Assembly (NCBI GenBank): GCA_009602725.1
Contig: WELB01000064.1
Location: 10,622-32,470 of the forward strand
From: Spirogloea muscicola
Taxonomy: Eukaryota; Streptophyta; Zygnematophyceae; Spirogloeales; Spirogloeaceae
Direction of reading: 5' to 3'
Length of the DNA: 21,849 nucleotides
This document shows positions 14,281-21,849 of the stretch, piece by piece. Below the pieces are notes generated by a model. That model was not told the origin of the DNA and ran no database searches. It saw only the letters and a program-made list of their open reading frames with translations. The translations under genes and the position numbers were made by a program. Positions within the stretch are counted from its first letter, which is position 1. The number at the start of each line of letters is the position of its first letter.

Positions 14281-17195
14281 TTAGAGGTGGGCGGTCGGCT
14301 GGGCGAGTGGTCGGACCTGTGGCCCGCTGGCCTTGGCGTTGCCCTGCGGCGAGGTGCGGAAGCGCGCCGCCGAGAACAGATGCAGCGGCACCTCTGTCCC
14401 AGCAACGGTCTCGCAGCAGCCCGTTGTGGCGAGATCTGCGAGCACCCGTCCCACCAGCGGGCCGAACTTGAAGCCATGGCCCGAGAAACCTGCACCAACG
14501 ATGATGCAGGTGCTTGGTGGCGCCCCCTGTGCAGCGCGTGCATAGGTCGGAGGACATCTTGAGTTAGGTCCTGTTGCAGCGCCTGTGACCTGAAATCAGT
14601 TATGATGATTGAAACTTCAGCTTTACCTTCCCATTGAACAGCCACATGGGATCCAACTTCATGTCCTTAACCGACTCAAACTTAAAGTTTCCAAGCCCCG
14701 ATACTATTGACCGTTCAAGCAACAGACTCAAGGAGGATCCTGGCAAGCAGGCCGTACATCAGATGGGGAGGGCAGGAAGTCGAGGATGAAGTCCTGATCG
14801 GGCGTCATGGAGTAGAGGCAGGACTCAGCGAGTGCGGGTGCGGCCGATGCCACGCGCCCGGCAAAGACGCGCTCCAGCCAGGGGCCCACTGCGGAGGCCA
14901 GCGCGCCGGTCGGGTCGGCCGCAGCAGGCCGTGCCTCCGGGTCGCAGGGTGGGCCGCCATGGATGGAAACCTGCCCGCTGCGTGAGCGACCGGCTCAGAT
15001 GATGTCCTTGAATGCAAACAGTGAATGTTATGCAGTATGATGACCAGGCATGCAAAAAGGGCAAGGAAAAGTGCGCACTTTGATGAGACCTGGGTATTCG
15101 TCTGCATGGCAGCCATAGATATACGGCTCATCGTAGCTGATGAAGACTGGAAAACCGCGTGCTGCGCTGAAGAGCTCCGGCTGCAGGCAGAGCAGCAAAG
15201 CAGCCCTCTTGAAAGCGGCTCAGACTCTTGACCAAATGCCATAACGAGATCATGAATTCTCGTGCAAGTATTGATCATTTCGGTTTCATGTAATTATATG
15301 GAAAGCTTGTCAAATATGCAGAGCTTGTCGTCAGTCGCCACCTGAAGCGTTCGCCAGTACGCGACCGTCGTGTGCAGCGGCTGAACGGGGAGGTGAACGC
15401 CTGTCCAACACCCAAGATTGCAAAATAGCAAACGATTGCCTGCAGGTTGGCAAGGGTCTTGACTCTGCGTTCTAAGCATTGTGTAACCCAGACTGCTTGT
15501 CAAGCAAAGTGCTTCCTCAGGAAGTCTTATTCTGGATAACTATCTGCACCTAGAAGTCGAACTCAACCCACAAGTGCATGTATGACTGCGCAGTCCCAGC
15601 CGCATACGCGCAAGGCCACGCATGGACAGACGGGCAATCCCGCACCTGTGACTCTCTTGAGGAGCTCTGCGGTCCAGGCGCCGGCGGTGACCACGCACTT
15701 GTCTGCGGCTTGCTCACTCGCCGCCGCGCCGGCGGTCAGGACGGCCGGCGCACTGCTTCCACTGTTGCAAGCGAGCACTCAGGACCTCGTTGAGGGCGAC
15801 AGCCAAGTGCAGCACTGCTGGCCCATACCTGTTGTGAAGGTCCCGCGGTTGGTGGTGACGATGACATACGGCCGCCCGTCGGCGCCCTTGCTTTCTGCCA
15901 CCGCAGACGCTTACTCGCAACGTTGGCATCAGGTGGCACAGGAAGCCGGCCAGAGTGGAGCGCCCACAACCTACATGCCTAGAACGGAACTGATGAGCAC
16001 ACCTTGGATGCTGGTGACAGTGATTTGGTCAATCAGCACAGCGCCGTGCTTGGCAGCGAGGGCCTGGAACATGGCCACAGCGCGAGTGGCGGCCAGCACG
16101 CCGGCCTCCGGGCAGAAGACCGCCACGTGATGCTCCGGCAGGTGGAAGGCCGGGAAGCGCTCAGCCACCTGGCTTGCCGAGAGCTCTGCGAGTGGCCGCG
16201 CTCGGCAGCGCCGATGTCAGCAATGTCACGAGGGTCAAAGGCGATGTGGGGCCTACAGTTACTCGCAGACTTGGAGAGCACATGAAGCACCTTCATGCGG
16301 AACCCCGTGCCGACGGCAACCATAAAGCACAGCTTGCAGGTCCGCGTTGTCCGGCGGGCCAAAGTCCAGGCCGCCGGTCCTGCGCTGCCCAGCAGAGCCG
16401 GCGAGGTCAGCATTGCCGTCGGCTGGCAGCTCCTAGGCCAACCGAACACCTGCAGCAGCGGCACACTGGAGGTTCCAGCCAGAGCCGCAGCAAGCCCACA
16501 GCGGCGGCGCCGGTGAAGCTCCGGCAGCGAGCTCAGTCCCGGGCACCATCAGTAGAAACCCATCCCACTCCTGCCTGGGATGCAGCGCCGAATAGTCGCA
16601 CCACGGGCACCGCGGATTTTATTATGGATCTCTTCTTATCTCATGTGTGTTCTGAGGGCCTGAACCTGCGACCATCAGGTTGAATGCCAAAGGCAAGGCC
16701 GGCGGCGGTGGAAGGAGCGGCGGCGCCAAAGAGCCAAAGCAGGGGCACCGCCGATGGATTTTCCCGGTCTCTTCTTATCTTACGTGTTTTCCAAGGCTTG
16801 AACCTGCGACCACTAAGACGCGACCACTAAGACTAAGAATCCAAGGCAAGACCGACGGCAGTGTCTCATGTGTGTTCCGAGGGCTTGAACCTGCGACCAT
16901 TAGGATGAGAATCCAAGGCAAGGCCGGCGGCGGTGTCTCACGCGCGTTCCGAGGGCTTGAACCTGCGACCACCAGATTGGCGGCGGAGACTCTTACGTGG
17001 CGAGCGTGGAGTAGCCGGCGTCGGCGTGGGCGGCGGCCCAGAGGGCGTAGGCGGGCGCCATGAGCGCGGCGTAGCAGTCCTCAGGGTACGTGCGCCGGAT
17101 GATGCGCGACTCCCCGTGGCTCGACCCCCGCCGGTGCAGCAGCCCGTGCCGCTCCAGCACCAGCACGCCGCCGCCGCCGCCGCCGGCGGTCGCGG
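14281..17195 (-). CDS. sarcosine oxidase/PIPOX-like FAD amine oxidase, N-terminus missing
   Basis: DAO-fold flavoenzyme that should oxidise sarcosine, pipecolate or a related secondary amine, giving H2O2, in peroxisomes. Nine exons in transcript order: 17195-16997, 16379-16291, 16185-16003, 15894-15829, 15702-15646, 15400-15342, 15180-15079, 14970-14758, 14526-14281. All junctions are GT-AG with consistent phase, giving 403 residues. Landmarks: [127 protein letters not shown]. Cys in SCLYSMTPD aligns with the Cys that binds FAD covalently in monomeric sarcosine oxidase. The C-terminus is AHL, fitting the PTS1 consensus. The first ~20-25 residues with the GxGxxG dinucleotide motif are absent upstream of the acceptor at 17196; a CCG run encodes Gly6 just after it. 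The substrate cannot be told from sequence. Confidence 0.88.
16636..16975 (-). repeat. tandem array with tRNA box-B-like motif, inside an intron
   Basis: Four related units lie in the first visible intron of the flavin oxidase (16380-16996). Each has TCTTATCTCATGTGTGTTC-like, GAGGGCTTGAACCTGCGACCA, then AAGGCAAGGCCGGCGGCGG. The motif falls at about 16666, 16799, 16886 and 16958. The last two are ~72 bp apart; the first two are separated by extra sequence. On the minus strand each unit contains GGTCGCAGGTTCAAGCC, which fits the RNA polymerase III box B consensus (GGTTCRANNCC). The T-arm stem is mostly lost, so these are not tRNA genes. Confidence 0.65.
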
Positions 17196-17370
17196 CTGTG
17201 GCACACGTGCGCTGTCTTCTCACCGTCAGTCTGGCCGTCAAGTGTGAGTGCGGCTTTCGGGGAGACTTAGCTACGCATATTGTAGCGGCCAACCGATAAT
17301 CAGTAGTCGGCGTTTAGCGGATGATGTAACGGTCGATGACCATCAATACCGGAGACCGGAGCACGGCTTC
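17196..17370. other. 5' flank or truncated intron of the flavin oxidase
   Basis: Upstream of the CAG acceptor at 17196 I found no exon encoding the expected VGAGxMG dinucleotide-binding start. The minus-strand frame is open to 17292 without splicing, but that extension ([20 protein letters not shown]) does not resemble the family. Confidence 0.5.
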
Positions 17371-17400
17371 TGTGGGCTGGTTTTTCCACAGCCCACGCTC
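17371..17400 (+). repeat. hairpin repeat unit (stem-loop only)
   Basis: 8 bp perfect stem GTGGGCTG (17372-17379)/CAGCCCAC (17389-17396) with a T-rich 9-base loop, then GCTCCCTCC. This is the longest stem in the family. Confidence 0.75.
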
Positions 17401-17411
17401 CCTCCGAAAAA

Positions 17412-17585
17412 CAGCAAGGTGAGCTGCTCAGCCTTAATAACACCTCCCGATTTAATGTGTCAACTGCTTGCTTTTTCTCCTATCGTTTTTTATTAGAGGG
17501 TACTATCTTTTGGCTACCGTGGTGCAGCTGTAGTAACTACAAAGATTTGAGGTGGTATACAATTTGTCAACAGCTCACCTTGCTG
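17412..17585. mobile_element. MITE-like element with 15 bp perfect terminal inverted repeats
   Basis: CAGCAAGGTGAGCTG (17412-17426) is repeated as its exact reverse complement at 17571-17585, enclosing ~145 bp of AT-rich non-coding DNA. Size and structure fit a miniature inverted-repeat element. No clear target-site duplication was seen, and the right end abuts the LINE-like remnant P4. Confidence 0.6.
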
Positions 17586-17705
17586 CTCGGCTTCAGCGCC
17601 GCCGGGTCGCTGGCCCAGGTGTTCCACTTGTGGCTCTCATCTCAGCGGTCCCAAGCTCACGTAGTGCACTTGCGGGCGGCTGCGCTTTGGCTGAGAAAGC
17701 GTTTT
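17586..17705 (+). mobile_element. LINE-like C-terminal remnant (family 2, copy P4)
   Basis: The plus strand reads GFSAAGSLAQVFHLWLSSQR, then QAHVVHLRAAALWLRKRF, matching P2 and P3. It is followed by TTTTTGGCCCC and the hairpin units at 17725, the same succession as at 9490-9790. Confidence 0.55.
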
Positions 17706-17724
17706 TGGCCCCCTCGTAGTTTGG

Positions 17725-17870
17725 CCCCTTGCGAACCTTGTCAAGTCTTTGTCTGGGCTGGCTTATCACAGCCCTTGCCCCCAGTGGGAGAGCCACTTCT
17801 TCGTCTTTGGGCTGGCCTCTCACTGCCACTGCTGTCAATGTAAACGAGCTGTTTCTTTCTCCTGCTGCTT
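17725..17870 (+). repeat. tandem pair of hairpin units
   Basis: The first unit has GAACCTTGTCAAGTCTTT, GGGCTG (17755-17760)/CAGCCC (17769-17774) and the TTGCCCCCAGTGGGAGAGCC tail. The second starts at 17805 with TTTGGGCTGGCCTCTCACTG and a degenerate right arm, followed by GAGCTGTTTCTTTCTCC. Confidence 0.75.
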
Positions 17871-17984
17871 CTTTGGGTAACTTTATCAGCTCCTACTTAC
17901 TCCGATTTGCGCTGCTGGCTTGAGGCTAGGAAGATCCTATTCGCTGTTGCCACTTGCATAGCTGTGTGACTCTAGCGCCCTTCA

Positions 17985-18077
17985 GCCGTTTGGACCTTGT
18001 CTTTGTTTCCTGGGATGGTTTTTCGCGGCCCTCGCCCCACTTTGAATGAGCTGCTTCTTTTGGACATTGTCCACCCT
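17985..18077 (+). repeat. hairpin repeat unit ending at the ambiguous base
   Basis: GTTTGGACCTTGTCTTTGTT, a degenerate stem (TGGGATGG...CGCGGCCC), the C-rich tail, GAGCTGCTTCTTTT, then the start of another leader (TGGACATTGTCCA). The repeat stops at N18078, directly followed by trehalase coding sequence. Confidence 0.65.
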
Positions 18078-18078
18078 N
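18078..18078. other. single ambiguous base (N) at the repeat/trehalase boundary
   Basis: This is the only N in the window. It sits between repeat DNA and the first recognisable trehalase codon. If it is A, the sequence TAG before G18080 would make a normal splice acceptor. Confidence 0.9.
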
Positions 18079-18080
18079 GG

Positions 18081-20569
18081 ACGTGGGCGCTGGCCGTTCA
18101 CGGCCTCTGGCCGGCGCTGCTGCGCGCGGTCGCGCCCGCCGTCGCCGCACAGCCCGGCCGGCACAGCCTGCTGCCGCTGCCGCATGCGATCGTCGTGCCC
18201 GGCGAGCGCTTCCGCGAGGCCTACTACTGGGACTCCTACTGGATCGTCCGGTACCCAGACAATCTCCTCAAGCCTAAGCTGATTCAATTAGTAACTCTAC
18301 ATTGAGGGTACTGAGTATACTGTGAGGGTACTTAGTACCAGTGCTAATGGCAGTTTCTGGTGGAGATGATCTGTGATTTCGTTTACAATTAGTAACCCCT
18401 CAGTCAAATTCAAAACCCCTAAGCCTCATCTGTCACCAATAGTCGCTCATATTGAGCTTGAAGCGCTCTTTCGAAAGCATCAACCCTCAATTACCTTGCT
18501 CAAGTGCAGTATTGGCGTTCTCTGAAGCGACGCCCGTAGGCGGCGGGCGCAGGGGCCTGCTGGCGAGCGGCATGGCCGAGACGGCCCGCGGCGTGGTCCT
18601 CAACCTGCTGTCGCTGTGCCGGTGCTACGGCTTCGTGCCCAACGGCGGCCGCACGTACTACCTCAGCCGCTCGCAGCCCCCCCTTCTGTCGGCTGCCGTC
18701 CGCGCCGTATACGAGGCCGCCGGCGACCTCGCCCTCCTCCGCACTGCGCTGCCGACTCTCGCCGAGGAGCACGCCTTCTGGACCCGCGACCCGCACGCGG
18801 TGGCGGTACGCGACGCGCGCGGGCGCACGCACTCGCTCAGCCGCTACTACGCCGCGTGGGAGCAGCCTCGCCCTGAGTCCTACCTCGAGGTTGCTGCCAC
18901 CTTCCCTCCTCTCTATCTCCTCTTCTGCCTCCCAAAACCCCTCTTGCTGAGACTCGTTCCGGCAGTTCCGACCTCACAAGGGGCAGCACCTTGTAGGACG
19001 TTGCCGCTGCCGAGGGCCTCGCGCCCGCGGAGGCTGCGGCGCTGTACCGGGAGATTGCGTCCACTGCGGAGTCGGGCTGGGACTTCAGCTCACGCTGGAT
19101 GGAGTATGCTCTTCCTCCACTCCCGCCTGACAGAGCACGAATCAAGCTATCCGTCGGGATACATAGCTGAGAATTTCAATGTTGGTTCTTATGAATGTGC
19201 ACTTCCTGATGACTTGCAATGCGAAGGCCCCTCGCAGGAGGACAGCGGTGGACCAGGGCGCTGGCTGCGGCAGCAGCGCGGTAGAGGGGGCCTGTGCTGC
19301 TTCTGCAGGAGCGCGGCAGCCCGGCAAGCGTAGCCCACGCGTGCTGCGGCGCCTCCGCACGACGCTCATCGTGCCCGCCGACCTCAACGGATACCTCCTG
19401 CAGGTTTTGATATTACTCTTGTCAATGAGCAACATGAGCGCTCCTTCAACAGAGCTATAGACTAAAGTTCTTGGTCACTTCTTTAAGCGCATGCAGACTG
19501 TGATTGGGTGCTGAGTTTGGCCCTTTCATCTCGCGTGCAGATGGAGGCCGATCTGGCGCACTTTGCGACACTGGTTGGTGATGAGGCGCGCGGAATCGCG
19601 TTTGCTGAGGCAGCGCGTGTGCGGCGGCGAGCCATTGAGGCTCTCCTCTGGAGCGATGCTGATGGTCAGTGGCGGGACCTGTGGCTGCCACGGCCGCCGA
19701 CTCAGGCGGCCAACGATAGCCGTTGGACGGCAACATCGCCGCGCACTGACATCGGCTGCGTCTGGGACGGCGGCATGCACAACCCGGCGGCGCTGGCGTC
19801 CAACTTCGTGCCACTCTGGTGCGGAGCCTTCTCGCCAGGTGAGGGAGCATCTGCTGGTACGACGGCGGCCAGCACTGAAGCTGGCTGGCAAGCTCAGCAT
19901 TGCGAGTTGACACTGTAGTATTGCATCAACAGGTGATCGTCGCGTAAGTGCTGTTGTCTCTGCGCTGGAGCAGTCGGGCCTGCTACAGCCGGCAGGCATC
20001 GCCGCAACCATGGAACACACCGGCGAGCAATGGTGAGGGCCTTCCTCCCCCCTGCCTCTCTCCCTCCTTCTGCCACCTCCCTTTGCCACCTCTCCATCTT
20101 GTCGGTGCACAGCTTGCGCAGCTCATAGAAAGAGGTGTTGCGCCGGCGGCAGCCACAGGAAGCTGATCTACCAACGTAGCCAATGGCCACTTAACCCCGT
20201 ACCAACAACACATTGCTAATTGTTCTTGACCTCGCCAAATACGCCAGGGACTTTCCAAATGCCTGGGCGCCGCTGCAGCACATGCTGGCGGAGGGCCTGG
20301 CAGCAACCTGCACGCCGCGGGGCCTGGAGCTGGGCGCCGACCTGGCGGGCCGCTGGCTGCGGAGCGTGGCGGAGGCGCACGCCGCAGGTGGTGGCACCGA
20401 CGCCCTGCACGAGAAGTACGACGCTCGCCGATCCGGGGTCGCCGGCGATGGGGGCGAGTACGCCCCGCAGGTCGGATTCGGATGGACCAACGGCACTGCG
20501 CTCGCGCTCATGGCCACCTTCGGCTGGCCTGACGCCAACGGCGGCAGTGATGTGAGACAACGACCATGA
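18081..20569 (+). CDS. trehalase, glycoside hydrolase family 37, N-terminus missing
   Basis: Hydrolyses trehalose to two glucose (GH37, inverting). Seven exons: 18081-18250, 18553-18889, 18997-19103, 19238-19403, 19541-19838, 19933-20032, 20248-20569; all introns are GT-AG and phases close to 499 visible residues. Landmarks: [15 protein letters not shown] (40-54, trehalase signature 1 with Glu where Gly is usual), [29 protein letters not shown] across a junction, [10 protein letters not shown] with the catalytic Asp (198), [20 protein letters not shown] (signature 2, split by intron 6), [17 protein letters not shown] with the catalytic Glu (463). About 80-120 N-terminal residues of the family are not found upstream, where only repeats occur. 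A low-complexity Gly/Ala insert lies between SRWM and TTLIVPADL, encoded by the start of exon 4. Signal peptide and location cannot be judged without the N-terminus. Confidence 0.9.
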
Positions 20570-20836
20570 GATCAGTTCAAGCTTCCATGGTCTGGTCATG
20601 GTCCATCGACCAGCACTCGCGGCTAGTGATTGCTTCCGCGCCAGCATCACTACGTGGGTTTACGACGTTCGCAGATGGGCCATCAGCAGGGAGCATCGCA
20701 GGCTGCACTTAGGCAATGTTAGTGGCCATAATGGGAGCAGGAAGCATGAGCTCTGTGACAAGGGCGGTGTCTCTTAAGCAATAAGCCCTGTATCCAAACT
20801 AGTGGGTAACATGTTGGTGATGCTGACCTTATCTTG
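20570..20836. other. convergent intergenic spacer
   Basis: Separates the stop codons of trehalase (+) and SRP19 (-). It must hold both 3' UTRs. Only a short CCATGG/CCATG-rich stretch at 20563-20605 stands out; no gene seen. Confidence 0.6.
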
Positions 20837-21268
20837 TCACCGCCTCTTCTTGCCGCCCTTGCCCGACTTGGAGGCGGCGCTGGCAGCGGCGCCGCTGCCC
20901 ACCCCGCTGCCGCCGGATGCGGCCTGTGCGCCGGCGGCCCCCTTGCCGGAGCCGCCGGCGCCGCCGGCGCCGCCGGGCTCCGCCTTTCCGGCCCGGTTCT
21001 GGTGCTTGCGCATGAGCTCCGCGACCTTGGACAGCATCACCTTGCCTGTCATCGCCGCCGCCTGGACAGCCTTGTCATCGGTCACGCCGCGGCAAGGAGG
21101 GCGGCAGCGGCAGCAGCGGCGGCGGGGCTCACGCGTCGGGACGGCGGGGTTGGTCGGGCTGCGGTCCGCCTTGCGCAGCTGCACGCGCACGCGGCCGCGC
21201 TGCAGGAAGTCGCGCGAGTAGCGCTTGTCCTGCGCGCCGCGCCGCCAGTGAGGCGAACGAGCTCGTCA

Positions 21269-21299
<31 letters not shown>

Positions 21300-21597
21300 C
21301 GATGGCCATGGCAGAGGCGGCGGCTTATGCTAAAGTCTGATTCTGCAGTGACTCGAACCCCTGTCCCACCTCGAAGAAGTAGGGGAGCTTGAGGTAGGCC
21401 AGGCAGTCGCCGATCTCCTGCAACGTCGGGCCGTCGACGCCGGCGGCGGCGGCGACGCGCCGGCCCTCCGCCAGCGTCTTGCGCGCGTCCAGGTACACCG
21501 GGTAGATGATGTGCCACTGCCGCTGGTCCGGCGCGCCGCCGCCGCCGCCGCCGCCGCCGAGTGGCACTGGGGCGTGTGCGCGCTCTGGCGCTCGCGG
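20837..21597 (-). CDS. SRP19: signal recognition particle 19 kDa protein, start not found
   Basis: Binds SRP RNA helices 6 and 8 and enables SRP54 loading during particle assembly. Exons in transcript order: about 21597-21370, 21229-21133, 21045-20837; GT-AG introns, phases consistent. Landmarks: RQWHIIYPVYLDARKTLAEG, RRVA, PTLQEIGDCLAYLKLPYFFE, then DKRYSRDFLQRGRVRVQLRK, NPAVPTR joined to KVMLSKVAELMRKHQN, and a Gly/Ala/Ser tail ending KSGKGGKKRR, the Lys/Arg-rich end usual for SRP19. Before the domain lies poly-Gly from a CCG run. The frame is open back to TAG at 21598-21600 but contains no ATG. Either a first exon lies beyond 21849 or initiation uses a non-AUG codon such as GTG at 21565-21567. 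The 21597 limit is the open-frame limit, not a proven start. Confidence 0.88.
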
Positions 21598-21849
21598 CTA
21601 GGCAACGGGCTTAACGGCGCGGCTCCTCTCCCCGTTGCCGGTGGGGCCCCGGGTCCGTCGGATGGAGGTGGGGCCCGCACAGCGAGCGGCGGCGATGCGC
21701 TCCCGCTAGCGGTGGCGCGCTCCTCCACGGTGCTAGCGGCAAGAAAGGCGCCAGTTTCCCCGGGAGGTGCAACGGCTGTGTGTGCGGTCCCCGCCTCCCC
21801 CGCCGCCGCCGGCGTTTGCGGCGCCGGCCGCGGCGGCGGCGCCGCCGGC
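21598..21849. other. GC-rich SRP19 upstream region
   Basis: About 75-80% G+C by eye, with CCG runs at the very end. The minus strand has no ATG between 21849 and the SRP19 domain. It is probably 5' UTR, promoter or intron of SRP19; nothing else recognised. Confidence 0.5.

Noticed and set aside
19309-19403. Alternative start of trehalase exon 4 at the CAG acceptor ending at 19308
   Set aside because: Phase does not match the donor after 19103, whereas the acceptor ending at 19237 does.
21345-21375. tRNA T-arm-like GGTTCGAGTC on the minus strand
   Set aside because: The flanking bases do not form a T stem, no box A lies upstream at the right distance, and the site is inside SRP19 intron 1.
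21330-21728. 132-codon minus-strand frame starting with a GTG
   Set aside because: It is another frame over SRP19 exon 1, low complexity, without homology to anything recognised.
1-21849. Bacterial-type features (operons, Shine-Dalgarno sites, CRISPR, riboswitches)
   Set aside because: All real genes are spliced by GT-AG introns, and the regularly spaced repeats seen are LINE, hairpin or trinucleotide repeats rather than CRISPR arrays.

Overview
The window is eukaryotic nuclear DNA, most likely from a GC-rich green alga. This rests on four intron-rich genes with GT-AG introns of roughly 85-620 bp whose splice phases all close, on frequent CCG/CGG trinucleotide runs, on a plant-type Cys glutathione peroxidase with a targeting presequence, and on a peroxisomal sarcosine-oxidase-like flavoenzyme. 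Trebouxiophyceae or a related lineage is an inference. No bacterial operon, CRISPR array, rRNA or complete tRNA was seen.

Layout: 1-4448 is repeat territory: a CCG run, a GC-rich stretch without a convincing gene, a ~780 bp fold-back element (980-1757), a 3' LINE fragment, and an AT-richer block with two ~340 bp direct repeats. A short unidentified gene on the minus strand lies at 4449-4898. From 5240 to 10615 the DNA is a mosaic of 5'-truncated non-LTR retrotransposon (LINE) copies, one with its 5' part inverted, mixed with copies of a small hairpin-bearing repeat. No full reverse transcriptase is present; only the C-terminal zinc-knuckle/nuclease-like end and the 3' UTR are seen.

From 10918 the single-copy genes start: glutathione peroxidase (+, 10918-13213, six exons), a sarcosine oxidase/PIPOX-like flavoprotein (-, 14281-17195, nine visible exons), a GH37 trehalase (+, 18081-20569, seven visible exons) and signal recognition particle SRP19 (-, 20837 to about 21597, three visible exons). 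The oxidase and trehalase are divergent, and both lack their N-terminal exon on the side facing the 17196-18080 repeat block, which also holds the window's only ambiguous base (18078). Trehalase and SRP19 are convergent.

The genes form no pathway: they cover lipid-peroxide detoxification, peroxisomal amine oxidation, trehalose hydrolysis and SRP assembly. The least explained part is the hairpin repeat family. At least 14 loci lie in non-genic DNA here, several next to LINE 3' ends, and one is fused exactly to a LINE 5' junction. Exon boundaries were worked out by eye from GT/AG sites, phase and remembered family conservation; no search or alignment was run.
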